DNA of 64,000 bases from CAXQZM01 sp965229645 (GCA_965229645.1 OZ245893.1:806001-870000); one strand, 5' to 3'; shown: positions 25,536-34,939, counted from the stretch's first letter. Notes: generated by a model from the sequence alone, not told the origin. Numbers and translations are program-made.

Positions 25536-26788
25536 GTCTTCCGCTCGCGCTCTGCGCGCTCGGCGGTCTTTGGTGCCTCTGGCTTTGGCACGTCTCCCGC
25601 GCGGCTTGGCGACCCAGCGGCACGGCAAGCGTTTGGGCTTTGCTTGCCGTGGTACTGGTGGCCGTGGCGCTTCGCGTCCTCGCCGTCGCCCTACCAGCTT
25701 ATGAGGAGGTCGATTTCTACCGCTATTTCTGGGACGCCAAGCAGGTGCTGAACGGGTTTAGCCCCTATGCCCATCCCATAAGCGACGCGCTCGGCCCCCT
25801 GCCCGCAGATTTGGCGGCCTTGCAAGACCAAGAAGCTGCTTTGCTCTCCCACATCCGTCAGGATACCTTGCTGTTTTCAACCCTCTACGCGCCGCTAGCC
25901 CTCGGCGTTTTTGCGGGGCTCGACCTGCTCCCTGGCCCCCTGCCTCTGGCGTTCGTTTGCAGTTTTGTCCTCGCCGAAGCGGCGACACTGCTCCTGCTGC
26001 GCCGACACGCCGACAATCCATCGGTCCGTTGGTTCGGGCTTGGGGCGCTGACGCTCAACCCTCTGCTGATTCTTGTTACCTACAACGGTTTGCACTTTGA
26101 CATTTGGTTGCTGCCCCTCTTGGTCGGATGGGTTTTGACGCTGCGCGCGGGCGCGCCGACGCGGGCGCTGCTGCTGCTCGGGCTGGCCATCGCCCTGCGC
26201 CATTGGGCGATCGTGCTGCTGCCCTTAAGCCTCATGGCCTTGCCAACCTGGCGCGCGCGCGTGGTGAGTGGGCTCGCCATGGGCTGTGTTCTCCTGATCG
26301 TGTTTCTCCCCCAAGGTCTGCACTTCTTTTCCGATCACTCGGGGCTGCGCGTCTATGGACGCCAGTGGGAGATGAACGATGCCTTGTTCCTCTTGCTCGA
26401 CGCCGCAATGGGTCAGTCCCCCGCCCGTGCTGTCGCCCTAGGGGTGCCGCTGGTCCTGGCCCTGATCTTGCCCTTCACCAGGCTGCGCGACCCCGCCCTT
26501 TTGGGGCTCATCCTCGTCGGTGCCTTGCTGCTGCTGAGCCCGACGTTCTTTCCCTGGTACTGGCTTTGGCTCGTGCCCTATTGCCTGCTCTCATCGCATC
26601 CGCTACGCTGGCCTGGGTTGGCCCTCGGCGCAAGTCTCCCCCTCTACTACGCGCGGTTTTGGTTTGACGCGCGAGGGCAGAGCGCGCTGTTCGATCAGGT
26701 CCTGGTCTGGATCGAGTTTGGGCCGATTTTGGTCTTGGTAATTTTGGCTTTTTGGAAGGCGCTTGACGCCCCAACCAAGACATCTTAG
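25532..26788 (+). CDS. GT-C-type membrane glycosyltransferase (mannosyltransferase-like)
   Basis: 418 residues with about ten to twelve hydrophobic helices. An acidic motif in the first periplasmic loop (EEVDFYRYFWDAKQVLNG, near residues 52-70) matches the modified DxD site of GT-C enzymes, which use polyprenol-phosphate sugars. The late segment SPTFFPWYWLWLVPYCLL is also typical of this group. It probably adds a sugar to a lipid or polymer on the outer face of the inner membrane. The GT2 gene at 27929 resembles dolichol-phosphate-mannose-type synthases and could supply the donor. The acceptor is unknown. Confidence 0.75.
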   Translation: MSLPLALCALGGLWCLWLWHVSRAAWRPSGTASVWALLAVVLVAVALRVLAVALPAYEEVDFYRYFWDAKQVLNGFSPYAHPISDALGPLPADLAALQDQEAALLSHIRQDTLLFSTLYAPLALGVFAGLDLLPGPLPLAFVCSFVLAEAATLLLLRRHADNPSVRWFGLGALTLNPLLILVTYNGLHFDIWLLPLLVGWVLTLRAGAPTRALLLLGLAIALRHWAIVLLPLSLMALPTWRARVVSGLAMGCVLLIVFLPQGLHFFSDHSGLRVYGRQWEMNDALFLLLDAAMGQSPARAVALGVPLVLALILPFTRLRDPALLGLILVGALLLLSPTFFPWYWLWLVPYCLLSSHPLRWPGLALGASLPLYYARFWFDARGQSALFDQVLVWIEFGPILVLVILAFWKALDAPTKTS

Positions 26789-26839
26789 CGCGGTCGAAGG
26801 GAAGATAGACTTCCCTAGTCTAAACTGGAAGAGTTTTAG

Positions 26840-27871
26840 ATGTCTTATCAGTTCGATATAGTGACCTTCATTGGAAGGTTTCAGCCGTTTCACAGCGGTC
26901 ACAAATCTGTTGTTGATCGGGCGCTCGGCGTCTCTGAACAAGTGAACCTTGTCGTCGGGTGTTATGGCGAGCCCAGATCTCCGCGCAACCCCTTCACATT
27001 CGACGAACGGGTCGAGATGGTTAAGTCCTGCTACCCTGACCTTGTCAGCGCTGGCAGGCTGCATTTCACCGCGCAAGTTGACCATACCTATAACGACGCG
27101 CGCTGGATTTCAGATATCCAAAAATCGGTCGATACCCTGGCCAAAGCGCGCGAAGACTTGCGGCATCCGCGCGTCGGCCTCATCGGGCATTCCAAAGATC
27201 ATACCAGCTATTACTTGCGGTCGTTTCCCAACTGGGAAAGTGTCGAGGTTGAGAACTATCAAGACATCAACGCGACCCAGCTCCGAAGCCACATATTCGG
27301 CGGTCGTGTCGAGAAATTGAAGGTTCCAGACGCTGTCAGCCTTTGGATCCAGAGGTGGGTTCGCGACCAGAGCCAGGTCTTTCAATCCGTCGCTGAAGAG
27401 CATCAGTATGTCCGCGCCTATAAAAAACAATGGGAAAGCGCGCCCTACCCGCCAACCTTTGTGACGACGGGCGCGCTCGTCGTTCAGTCGGGTCATATCC
27501 TGATGGTGCGGCGGCGGTCGAAGCCTGGAAAGGGATTGCTGGCCCTGCCTGGCGGGTTTCTTACCCAAGACGAGACTCTGATCGACTGTGCCATCGCCCA
27601 GCTCAAACAAGAGACCCAGATTGGCATTCATCCCATCGACCTCAAGCGGTCTATGAACAAAACACGCATATTCGACGATCCGCACCGATCGCAGAGAGGA
27701 CGGACACTCGCCGTTGCCTTTTTGTTTGAACTTCAAAATCGCCTCAAACTCCCTAAAGTCAAAGGTTCAGACGAGGCCGAACAGGTCAGTTGGGTACCGC
27801 TCGGGCGACTGAAGCGATCCGAGTGCTTTGAAGACCACTATTGCATCATTGAAGAGATGGTACAGATTTGA
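26840..27871 (+). CDS. nadM: Bifunctional NMN adenylyltransferase / Nudix-domain protein with degenerate Nudix box
   Basis: 343 residues. Residues 1-180 form a nucleotidyltransferase: GRFQPFHSGHKS (HxGH-type motif) and NATQLRSHIFGG. This is the NadM type, joining ATP and NMN to NAD. Residues 200-335 are a Nudix fold. In the Nudix box, GGFLTQDETLIDCAIAQLKQ and the following E, the usual R-E-x-x-E-E is A-Q-L-K-Q-E. Two metal-binding glutamates are replaced by Gln, so hydrolase activity is probably weak, lost or altered. A small hairpin (26799-26815) precedes the gene, so it may have its own transcript. Confidence 0.85.
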   Translation: MSYQFDIVTFIGRFQPFHSGHKSVVDRALGVSEQVNLVVGCYGEPRSPRNPFTFDERVEMVKSCYPDLVSAGRLHFTAQVDHTYNDARWISDIQKSVDTLAKAREDLRHPRVGLIGHSKDHTSYYLRSFPNWESVEVENYQDINATQLRSHIFGGRVEKLKVPDAVSLWIQRWVRDQSQVFQSVAEEHQYVRAYKKQWESAPYPPTFVTTGALVVQSGHILMVRRRSKPGKGLLALPGGFLTQDETLIDCAIAQLKQETQIGIHPIDLKRSMNKTRIFDDPHRSQRGRTLAVAFLFELQNRLKLPKVKGSDEAEQVSWVPLGRLKRSECFEDHYCIIEEMVQI

Positions 27872-27928
27872 CGCCGTTCGCCCGTGCGCTTGTTCCAATC
27901 GATCTAGAACTCGCTATAGGGGCCGCTC

Positions 27929-28621
27929 ATGCCCGAGCCCGCATCCTTGCCCGTCAGCCTGATTATTCCTGCCTTGAACGAAGCGCAGAGCCTGCCCTTG
28001 CTCGCCCCTCGGATTCCGACCTGGGTCGATGAGGTGATCGTGGTGGACAACGCCAGTAGCGATGCCACAGGGCGCGTCGCGACCGACCTGGGGTTTCGCT
28101 GCGTTTATGAAGCCCAGCGCGGCTACGGTGCGGCGGCTTGGGCGGGGGCGCAAGCGGCGACGGGGCAGATCTTTGCCTTCGCCGCTGCCGATGGCAGCGA
28201 CCCTGTCGATCTGCTCGGGCAGATTCTTGCCCCTATTCGCGCGGGCCAAGCGGCCTTTGTACTCTCCGCGCGCCAACCAGCCCCTGGCGCGCTGACGTTG
28301 GCGCAACGCTGGGGCAATGCCTTGGCCTGCGCGCTGATCCGCCTGCGCTGGGGCGTCAAGTTCATGGACTTAGGCGCCTTTCGGGCCTTGCGGCGCGACA
28401 CCTTCGCGGCGCTGGCCATGGCCGATCGCGGCTTTGGCTGGACTTTCGAGATGCAAGCCAAGGTCGCGGCCCGCGGTGTGCCCTGGCGACACGTCCCCCT
28501 GCCCTACGGCGTGCGCCAGGCGGGTGCGGCGAAAATCAGCGGAACCCTCGGCGGTACCCTGCGCGCCAGCTGGGCGATTTTGGCGACCTTCGTCGTCCTG
28601 GCCTTTCGGCGGCAGATTTGA
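27929..28621 (+). CDS. Family-2 glycosyltransferase (polyprenol-phosphate-sugar synthase-like)
   Basis: 230 residues, GT-A fold. The N-terminal nucleotide-sugar site is SLIIPALNEAQSLPLL, and VIVVDNASSDATG follows near residue 40. The expected DxD is replaced by FAAADGSDPVD near residue 90. A short hydrophobic segment close to the C-terminus could anchor it. Homologues transfer mannose or glucose to polyprenyl phosphate. It overlaps the extensin-like gene (TGATG at 28619-28623). Supplying the donor for the GT-C enzyme at 25532 is inference from neighbourhood. Confidence 0.78.
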   Translation: MPEPASLPVSLIIPALNEAQSLPLLAPRIPTWVDEVIVVDNASSDATGRVATDLGFRCVYEAQRGYGAAAWAGAQAATGQIFAFAAADGSDPVDLLGQILAPIRAGQAAFVLSARQPAPGALTLAQRWGNALACALIRLRWGVKFMDLGAFRALRRDTFAALAMADRGFGWTFEMQAKVAARGVPWRHVPLPYGVRQAGAAKISGTLGGTLRASWAILATFVVLAFRRQI

Positions 28622-29406
28622 TGCGCGTCTCCCTGAAGCAGCTCCTCATCTTGACTCTGGCAGCTTGGCCGCCAAGCCTGGGGGCCGAGGTTCCTGTGCC
28701 CGACCCGCGTCCGCCAGCGCTGACATGGAACGTGGCTTTGCCCGCGCCGCGGCCAGATTTAGCGGCGTTGGAGGTGGCCCTGCCCGACCCGCGCGGCGTC
28801 ATCACGGTCACCGCGCAACCGCTGCTGCCTACGCCCCGCCCGTCCGACCTATCTGCGCCGTTTGCTGCCCCGTCGCGGACTGGCAATCCGCAGCAATGCC
28901 TGAGTGCCTTGCGCGACCTTGGGGTCACTTTTGACCGCGCCAACCGCAGCGGCGCGGGCGGCTGCGGCGTGGAGGACGGGGTGGAAGTTGCAGGGTTCGA
29001 CGGCGTCCGCCTCGTGCCCCCGGGGCTCATGACGTGCGCGGCGGCGCTGGCGACGGCCCAATGGCTGGATCAATCGGTCGTTCCTGAGGCGCGGGCGCGA
29101 TTTCGCCAAGACGTACAAGGCCTCAACCAAGTGTCCACCTACGCCTGCCGCACCCGCCCTGGCGGCAAGCTGTCCGAACACGCCACGGGCAACGCCATCG
29201 ATCTGGCCAGCCTGGAGTTGGCCGATGGGACTGTGATTTCGGTCTTGGACGACTGGTATCAGAATACCCGCCGCAGCCAGTTTTTGAAGGCCATCGCCCG
29301 CGCGGCTTGCACCCACTTCTCCCTGGTTCTCGCGCCCTGGAGCGACGCGCAGCACCAGGACCATTTCCACCTCGACATGGGCGACTGGCGATCCTGCGAT
29401 GGTTGA
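28621..29406 (+). CDS. Extensin-like family protein (exported)
   Basis: 261 residues. A signal peptide (VSLKQLLILTLAAWPPSLGA) precedes a Pro-rich linker with repeated PDPR/PxPRP motifs to about residue 80. The C-terminal domain belongs to the extensin-like C family: CLSALRDLGVTF, STYACR, KLSEHATGNAIDLASLEL and, near the end, DHFHLDMG. The H-x6-D and HxH pattern resembles zinc-dependent D-Ala-D-Ala or M15-like peptidases, so a role in peptidoglycan processing is plausible. Overlaps both neighbours. Confidence 0.8.
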   Translation: MRVSLKQLLILTLAAWPPSLGAEVPVPDPRPPALTWNVALPAPRPDLAALEVALPDPRGVITVTAQPLLPTPRPSDLSAPFAAPSRTGNPQQCLSALRDLGVTFDRANRSGAGGCGVEDGVEVAGFDGVRLVPPGLMTCAAALATAQWLDQSVVPEARARFRQDVQGLNQVSTYACRTRPGGKLSEHATGNAIDLASLELADGTVISVLDDWYQNTRRSQFLKAIARAACTHFSLVLAPWSDAQHQDHFHLDMGDWRSCDG

Positions 29407-30031
29407 GGGGGGCCTAAGCCAGCACGACGTCGTGGCGGGCCTGGCCGTGCTGGCGGCGCGCCACCCTGAAGTCGCCCGAGCGCTCGAGCGCACGGGCACG
29501 CCGCTGACCCGCCGCAACCCGCGCGGCTTTCCGACCCTGCTCGCCGCCATCGTCGGCCAACAGATTTCGGTCAAGGCCGCCGCCGCCATTCGCGGGCGGC
29601 TCTGGGCCCTGATGGACGAGGCCCCAACGCCCGCTGCCCTGGCCCAACTTTCCTGGCAAGAGCTGCGCGACGCGGGCCTGTCGGCGCGCAAGATCGACTA
29701 TGCGCAGGGCCTGGCAGCGGCGATCACCTCGGGCGATCTGCCCCTGGCGCACTTAGAAACGCTCGACGACGAAGCCGCGACCAAAGCGCTGACGGAAGTG
29801 CGGGGCTTTGGTCCTTGGACCGCGAAAATCTACCTGCTGTTCTCCGAAGGGCGGCCCGATATCTACCCCCCTGCCGACCTAGCCTTAGAAAAGGGCCTGC
29901 AACTGCTGCTCGACTTGCCCAAAAAGCCCACGACGCCTGAGGGGGTTCGCTTAGTCGCCAAGTACAGCCCCCATCGCAGCGCCTTGTCGCTCTTGCTCTG
30001 GGCGCTCTACGGGGCGGCGAGCCTCGACTGA
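29399..30031 (+). CDS. AlkA-like DNA-3-methyladenine glycosylase
   Basis: 210 residues of the HhH-GPD superfamily. AAIVGQQISVKAAAAI lies near residue 55. The helix-hairpin-helix LTEVRGFGPWTAKIYLLF is near 130-147, followed by the catalytic Asp in YPPADLALEKG (about residue 158). It excises alkylated bases as the first step of base-excision repair. There is no Ada or methyltransferase domain. The start overlaps the extensin-like gene by 8 bases; functional linkage to the cell-envelope genes is not implied. Confidence 0.85.
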   Translation: MVEGGLSQHDVVAGLAVLAARHPEVARALERTGTPLTRRNPRGFPTLLAAIVGQQISVKAAAAIRGRLWALMDEAPTPAALAQLSWQELRDAGLSARKIDYAQGLAAAITSGDLPLAHLETLDDEAATKALTEVRGFGPWTAKIYLLFSEGRPDIYPPADLALEKGLQLLLDLPKKPTTPEGVRLVAKYSPHRSALSLLLWALYGAASLD

Positions 30032-30042
30032 CGGAGCCCGCC

Positions 30043-30951
30043 ATGGACGCCCTCATCGATCAATTTCTCCGTGTCTTTAACATCTTGTTGCCCGTATTCG
30101 CAGTTGTGGCGGTGGGGTTTGCTTGGGCCAAGTCGGGACGCCCGTACCCGACGCGCGAGATTACGGCCTTTGTTACCCTGATCGGCACCCCGTGCTTGCT
30201 GTTTCACTTCCTCCTGATCCGCGACGTGCCGTTCCTCGCCTTGCTGGCCTACATGGGCGCGGTCCTGGCCGTGACGGCGGCGGTTACCCTGATCGCCTAC
30301 CTCCTGATGCCGATGTTCGGCGGCGATCGACGCGCCCTCACGGCGGCCTTTTCCTTTCCCAACGTTGGCAATGTCGGCTTGCCCGTGTGTTTTTTGGCCT
30401 TCGGCGCCGCGGGCGAAGCCTATGCGCTGGTCTATTTCTCAGTTTCCGCCATGCTGATGCACACCATCGGACGGTGGGCCCATCGCGGTGAAACGTCCGT
30501 GATCATGATTTTTCAGAGCCCAGTGCTGTGGACCGTCGTCGCGACCCTCGCCTTGATCTGGTGGCGGGATCGCACGGGCAACTTGCTCGTTCCCGCGTGG
30601 CTGATGGAAACGACCAAGCTGATCGGTGGCATGGTCATTCCCGTCGTTCTCGTTTCCTTGGGTGTTGCCATCTCGCAGTTGAAAATTGACCAGCTTGGCC
30701 GCAATGCCGCCCTCGCGCTCACCCGCTTTCTGCTGGGTCTGGGATTGGCCTTGGCGGGTATCCAGGTTTTTGGCCTAGAGGGCGTGGCGGCCAAGGTCTT
30801 CATCTTGCAAACGATCATGCCCATTGCGGTGCTGAACTACATGTTCGCCGTGCTGTACGACAACCATGTCAAAGAAACCGCCGCCCTGGTCATGACCAGC
30901 AACCTCATGGCCGTCGCCAGCCTGCCGCTCGTGCTGTGGTTTATGGTTTGA
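30043..30951 (+). CDS. AEC-family (auxin efflux carrier-like) transporter
   Basis: 302 residues with about ten hydrophobic helices. It fits the AEC/membrane-transport pattern, with FSFPNVGNVGLPVCFLAFG near residue 105 and LQTIMPIAVLNYMFAVLYD near 255. Members carry organic anions such as malate or malonate; the substrate here is unknown. The start ATG lies 12 bases after the glycosylase stop. Last gene of the plus-strand run, followed by a MITE-like element. Confidence 0.8.
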   Translation: MDALIDQFLRVFNILLPVFAVVAVGFAWAKSGRPYPTREITAFVTLIGTPCLLFHFLLIRDVPFLALLAYMGAVLAVTAAVTLIAYLLMPMFGGDRRALTAAFSFPNVGNVGLPVCFLAFGAAGEAYALVYFSVSAMLMHTIGRWAHRGETSVIMIFQSPVLWTVVATLALIWWRDRTGNLLVPAWLMETTKLIGGMVIPVVLVSLGVAISQLKIDQLGRNAALALTRFLLGLGLALAGIQVFGLEGVAAKVFILQTIMPIAVLNYMFAVLYDNHVKETAALVMTSNLMAVASLPLVLWFMV

Positions 30952-31023
30952 GGTCTTGCGTCGCTTAGACTTGATCCTCATGCCTGCTCCTTTTCTGGGC
31001 GTGGTCAAAAGCGCCGCGAGACT

Positions 31024-31222
31024 AATACCAGCGGCGAATGAGAATAGCTCTAATGATCGCTGGTATAAGGGCCGCGACTGCGGCCCCCGTAGCGGCCCCG
31101 AGAATAGCGCGAAAGCGCCTCGGGGTATAAGCGAAGGCCCCGTCGGAGGCGAAACGCGAAGCGTTTCTGCCGTGAGACATAAAACGGCTAAAAATGTGTC
31201 AACTTTTTTCGCCGTTGGTATA
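31024..31222 (-). mobile_element. MITE-like element B
   Basis: Full-length copy in reverse orientation relative to A. Its ends are ATACCAGCG and CGTTGGTAT. One arm of the 13-bp hairpin carries two substitutions. It fills most of the 340-base gap between the AEC gene and the convergent deacetylase gene; the remaining bases show nothing recognisable. Confidence 0.85.
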
Positions 31223-31291
31223 ACCAGTACCTGAACACCGCCAAAGAAAATGTCACCTTCATGAATGCCTTAGCATTCATGAAAATTGGGA

Positions 31292-32395
31292 TCAAAATCC
31301 CAGGGCGCGCGCCATGTCGTCAACCGTGGCGTTCATGGCCTCGAGCACGGGTCCACGGACCTGCTTGGCGAGGATCCCTGGTTCCATGGGGTCATCGACA
31401 TGGACTTGCGACCCGCTCATGACTTCCAAAACCCCATGGCCACAGAACGGCACATGGACCTCGGAATAGCCCCCCTCATGGATCATGGCGAGGCGCCCCT
31501 GGCAAAAGGCCATGAGGCGCTCGGTCATACGACGAAACGTCTGGGTCGTGCACTGGGTCCGCGATAAAATATCCAAGGCGCCCGCGTCAAATCCGCACGA
31601 AACCAAGACGAAGTCGGGCTGAAACTTGGTCAGGGCAGGCAGGATCAGGTGATCCATGGCCCTTAGAAAGGTCTCGTGCCCCGACCCAGGCGATAAGGGG
31701 ATATTCAGATTGCTGCGCGCGTCGAAATCTGCCGCGACGAAGCCGCCCGTATCGTGGGGATAGTTGCGATCCTGATGGATCGAAATGGTCAGCACATCGC
31801 GATCGTCCCAATAGATGGCTTCTGTACCGTTGCCGTGATGCACGTCCCAATCGACCACGGCCACGCGCGCCATGAGGCCCTTGGCCCGGGCCGCCTCCAC
31901 CGCCAAAGCGCCGTTGGCGAGCAAGCAGAAGCCATTGGGACCGTCGGGCAGGCAATGGTGCCCTGGGGGCCGACACAGGGCGTAGCCATTGGCAAAGGCC
32001 CCGCGCGCCACATCCTCAACGCAACGAACCGCCAATCCCGCCGACTGCCGCGCCATAGCATAGCCCCCAGGACCAAAGGGGGAATGGTCATTGAGCCGAG
32101 GGCCCAAATCGCCGCCGCCAGCATCGGACAGGCGTTCAAATTCGCGCAAGTAAGACACGGGATGCACCTGGCGCAGGTCTTGTTCGCAAACCGGTGCCGC
32201 CCCCCGAACCGCCAAGTCTTTGATCAGGCCCGATACCTCGATCAAGGACTTGAGGCGTCGCTTGGTCTCTTGGGTTTCGGGCAAGGACGACCGCGCCGTG
32301 GGCTGGACAAAGTTACCCGTGGGCACGACGCCCGAGAAGTAGCCGCCCCCGTGCCACATGCAAAGCTCGTCCCAATAGAAAGCCGTTTGTGTCAT
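31292..32395 (-). CDS. Histone-deacetylase/AcuC-family deacetylase (class II-like)
   Basis: 367 residues of the arginase/deacetylase superfamily. Catalytic features are RPPGHHCLPDGPNGFC (tandem His) near residue 145, the zinc ligands in VVDWDVHHGNGTE near 182, Asp in SCGFDAGALD near 275, and a late Gly-Gly-Tyr in IHEGGYSE near 315. It deacetylates lysine side chains or small acetylated amines such as polyamines. A GAGG lies about 6 bases before the ATG. A MITE-like element separates it from the esterase gene upstream on the same strand. Confidence 0.87.
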   Translation of the reverse strand: MTQTAFYWDELCMWHGGGYFSGVVPTGNFVQPTARSSLPETQETKRRLKSLIEVSGLIKDLAVRGAAPVCEQDLRQVHPVSYLREFERLSDAGGGDLGPRLNDHSPFGPGGYAMARQSAGLAVRCVEDVARGAFANGYALCRPPGHHCLPDGPNGFCLLANGALAVEAARAKGLMARVAVVDWDVHHGNGTEAIYWDDRDVLTISIHQDRNYPHDTGGFVAADFDARSNLNIPLSPGSGHETFLRAMDHLILPALTKFQPDFVLVSCGFDAGALDILSRTQCTTQTFRRMTERLMAFCQGRLAMIHEGGYSEVHVPFCGHGVLEVMSGSQVHVDDPMEPGILAKQVRGPVLEAMNATVDDMARALGF

Positions 32396-32430
32396 CGCTA
32401 TCCTCGCAAAAAAGTTTGGTTCAAGCGCTT

Positions 32431-32629
32431 AATACCAGCGGCGACCTAGAATGACTCTTATGTTCGCTGGTATAAGGGCCGCGACTGCGGCCCCCGCAGC
32501 GGCCCCGAGAATAGCGCGAAAGCGCCTCGGGGCATAAGCGAAGGCCCCGTCGGAGGCGAAACGCGAAGCGTTTCTGCCGTGAGACACAAAACGGCAAAAA
32601 AAGTGTCAACTTTTTTCGCCGTTGGTATA
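32431..32629 (-). mobile_element. MITE-like element C, providing the stop codon of the esterase gene
   Basis: Full-length copy with a near-perfect 13-bp hairpin around TGTCAA/TTGACA. Its inner edge overlaps the 3' end of the minus-strand esterase gene: the last residues of that protein (PYTNGEKS) and its TGA at 32608-32606 come from element sequence. Confidence 0.85.
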
Positions 32630-33598
32630 AGGCGTAAGCAGGCCGAAGACCCGTCGCAACCACAAAGCGCCCTCGTCCAAGGCCATGTGCGCCGCCATCA
32701 CCGTGTCGAGGGCCTGGACAAATCCATGGGTCGTGCCTTCGTAGCACGTATAGCCGAGCAAACGGTCCGCCGCGTCCAACACCGTCGCCAAGTCGCGCGC
32801 TTCGTCCCTTAGGAGATCAAAGCCTGCGGTTTGGATCAGGGTCTTAGGAAAGGCCGCGGCCGTTTGCGCGCTCATGCGCCCAGGGGAGGCCAGAACCTGC
32901 TGACCCTGCGCAGGGTCGCGCAAGTACTGATCCTGGTACCAAGCCATATGCGTTGCCTCAAACCCGTAGCCTTGCGCAAACTGCGCCCGCGACGGCGTGG
33001 ACGCCTGAAAATCCAGCACAGGATAGATCATCCACGCCGCCTGCGGCCTCAGCACATGGCCTTGGGTCGCCATGATCGCCAGCGCCGCGACCAGATTGCC
33101 GCCCGCACTATCGCCGACCATCGCAACCCGATCCCCCGCAAGTCCCAGCGCTGCCTGTTCCCGCAACAGCCAGGTATACGCGAGGCGACACTCCTCCAGG
33201 CCTTGGGGAAAGGCATGTTCGGGCGCCAAGCCGTAGCCGACCGAGGCGACGACGCAGCCTACATCGTTCGCGAGGCGCGCGCACAGGCCGTGGTACTGGT
33301 CATGGTCGCCGAGCACGAACCCACCGCCGTGGAGATAGACGAGCAAAGGCAAGGTCTCGTCGAGGCGGGGGCGATAGAGGGTCAAAGGAACGGGTCGCGC
33401 GCCGCCCTCCGCCCAGAGCGTTTCGATGGATCGAATAGTTGGGATCGGCCCGCTCATGTCCCGTAAGCGTTGCTGGAACCCCCGACGCGCCTGCGGCAGC
33501 GGATGCTCCCAAGGCGGCGGCGTTGGCGCCGCGAGCATCGCCGCGCACGCAGGATCAAGCTGATCTGGCACGCCGACCGACTGAAACCTGACCGACAC
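32606..33598 (-). CDS. HSL-type alpha/beta-hydrolase (esterase/lipase)
   Basis: 330 residues from a GTG three bases after the rmuC stop. The oxyanion-hole motif HGGGFVLGD lies near residue 90, the nucleophile elbow GDSAGGN near 163, the catalytic Asp probably in TAGFDLLRDE near 265, and His in GTTHGFVQ near 295. This is the hormone-sensitive-lipase family (carboxylesterase, cytoplasmic). The final eight residues derive from the MITE-like element C, so the insertion has rewritten the C-terminus beyond the catalytic His without breaking the fold. Confidence 0.85.
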   Translation of the reverse strand: MSVRFQSVGVPDQLDPACAAMLAAPTPPPWEHPLPQARRGFQQRLRDMSGPIPTIRSIETLWAEGGARPVPLTLYRPRLDETLPLLVYLHGGGFVLGDHDQYHGLCARLANDVGCVVASVGYGLAPEHAFPQGLEECRLAYTWLLREQAALGLAGDRVAMVGDSAGGNLVAALAIMATQGHVLRPQAAWMIYPVLDFQASTPSRAQFAQGYGFEATHMAWYQDQYLRDPAQGQQVLASPGRMSAQTAAAFPKTLIQTAGFDLLRDEARDLATVLDAADRLLGYTCYEGTTHGFVQALDTVMAAHMALDEGALWLRRVFGLLTPYTNGEKS

Positions 33599-33601
33599 GG
33601 C

Positions 33602-34939
33602 TCAGGCCGCTCGATCGCCCTGGGCCGCTGGCGCGCGGCGCGCGGTGTCGGCAAGCGCAGGAGCGGCGCGTTGGGCCGAGGGCGCGTCGGACACGGGCGT
33701 CAGATTGCGCAAGGTGGCAGGATCGCGCAAGTCCATGTCCTCCAGCGTTTTGGGCTCGCCTAGGGACTTCGCGCCAGGGTCCATCTGCAAATCGCGGAAC
33801 CGCCGCGCCTTGGGCATGACGCTGCGGTCGAGCGAGCCGATCATGCCGCTGTAGGCCTTGGCGGTTTGGCTAATCCCCTTGTGCAAGCGGTCAAAATGCC
33901 CGCCGAGGGAGGCGAGGGAGTCGTAGAGTTTGCGGCCCAAATCGGCGATTTCTTGCGCGTTTTCGTGCAAGGATTCCTGCCGCCACGCATGGGCAACGGT
34001 CGTCAAGAGGGCAATGAGCGTTCCAGGCGAGGCCAGAACGACCTTGTGCGCCGTGGCGTGCGCCAACAAATCTGGGCTCACCTCCAGCGCTGTGGTCAGC
34101 ATGGCGTCGTTGGGCAGGAACAGAACCACGAATTCGGGCGTTGAGCGTACCTGATCCCAATAGGCCTTTTTTCCCAGATCGACCACGTGGCCGCGTAGCG
34201 CGTTTGCGAAGGCGTGCAGGTCTTGCTGCGCTGCTTGCGGATCGTCCCCCTCATGGGCGCGGACAAAGGCGGCGAGCGGGGCCTTGGCATCGACCACGAT
34301 GCACCCCTGCCCTGGTAACTTGATGAGGGCATCGGGACGCAAGACTTGGCCATCGTGGCCCTTGATATGGACTTGCAAGTCGAAGTCCACATGCTCGGCC
34401 ATGCCCGCCATGGTCATGATGTTTTTCAGTTGCTGTTCGCCCCAGACACCCGCGCCTCGGGGCCCCGAGGTGAGGGCATTGCGCAGCGCCGCCGCCTGAC
34501 GGCTCATGTCCTGGCCCAACACCGCCAGGCCGTCGATTTGCTGTTTTAGGGCCCCCTGCCCCGCCGTCGTTTGGGCGCGGTAGTGCTCGACCGACTCCTT
34601 GAGCGGTTTCAGCATGGCGCCAATCCCCTCCTGCCGCCGCTGCAGGTCTTGGGCGACGGTTTGATTGGCCTGCGTCAGCGTTTGCGTGAAGGTTTGATTG
34701 GCAAGGGCTAGAAAATCATCCCGATTTTGGCGCAGAGCTTGGCTCGCCACGTCTTGCATCTTGAGCCTTAGGGTTTCCTGCAAGGCCTCCGCCGCGTCGC
34801 GCGCCTGGGCTTGGGTCTTGAGACGCCCTTGCAAAATGCCCAAGCGCGGCAACAAGGCCAAGGATGCGAGACCAGCGCCGATCAAGGCCCCCAAAGCCAA
34901 GACGCCCCAGGGGCTCAAGAGGTCCACGAAACTCTCCAT
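33602..34939 (-). CDS. rmuC: DNA recombination protein RmuC
   Basis: 445 residues. An N-terminal membrane helix (residues 8-30) is followed by a long coiled coil to about 150 (Gln/Arg-rich). The RmuC nuclease-like domain follows, with RGAGVWGEQQLKNIM near 165 and GCIVVDAKAPLAAF near 210. RmuC limits inversions at short inverted repeats. Middle gene of a minus-strand run: transporter, rmuC, esterase, with gaps of 31 and 3 bases. The C-terminal ~50 residues are Ala/Pro-rich and poorly conserved. Confidence 0.9.
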   Translation of the reverse strand: MESFVDLLSPWGVLALGALIGAGLASLALLPRLGILQGRLKTQAQARDAAEALQETLRLKMQDVASQALRQNRDDFLALANQTFTQTLTQANQTVAQDLQRRQEGIGAMLKPLKESVEHYRAQTTAGQGALKQQIDGLAVLGQDMSRQAAALRNALTSGPRGAGVWGEQQLKNIMTMAGMAEHVDFDLQVHIKGHDGQVLRPDALIKLPGQGCIVVDAKAPLAAFVRAHEGDDPQAAQQDLHAFANALRGHVVDLGKKAYWDQVRSTPEFVVLFLPNDAMLTTALEVSPDLLAHATAHKVVLASPGTLIALLTTVAHAWRQESLHENAQEIADLGRKLYDSLASLGGHFDRLHKGISQTAKAYSGMIGSLDRSVMPKARRFRDLQMDPGAKSLGEPKTLEDMDLRDPATLRNLTPVSDAPSAQRAAPALADTARRAPAAQGDRAA

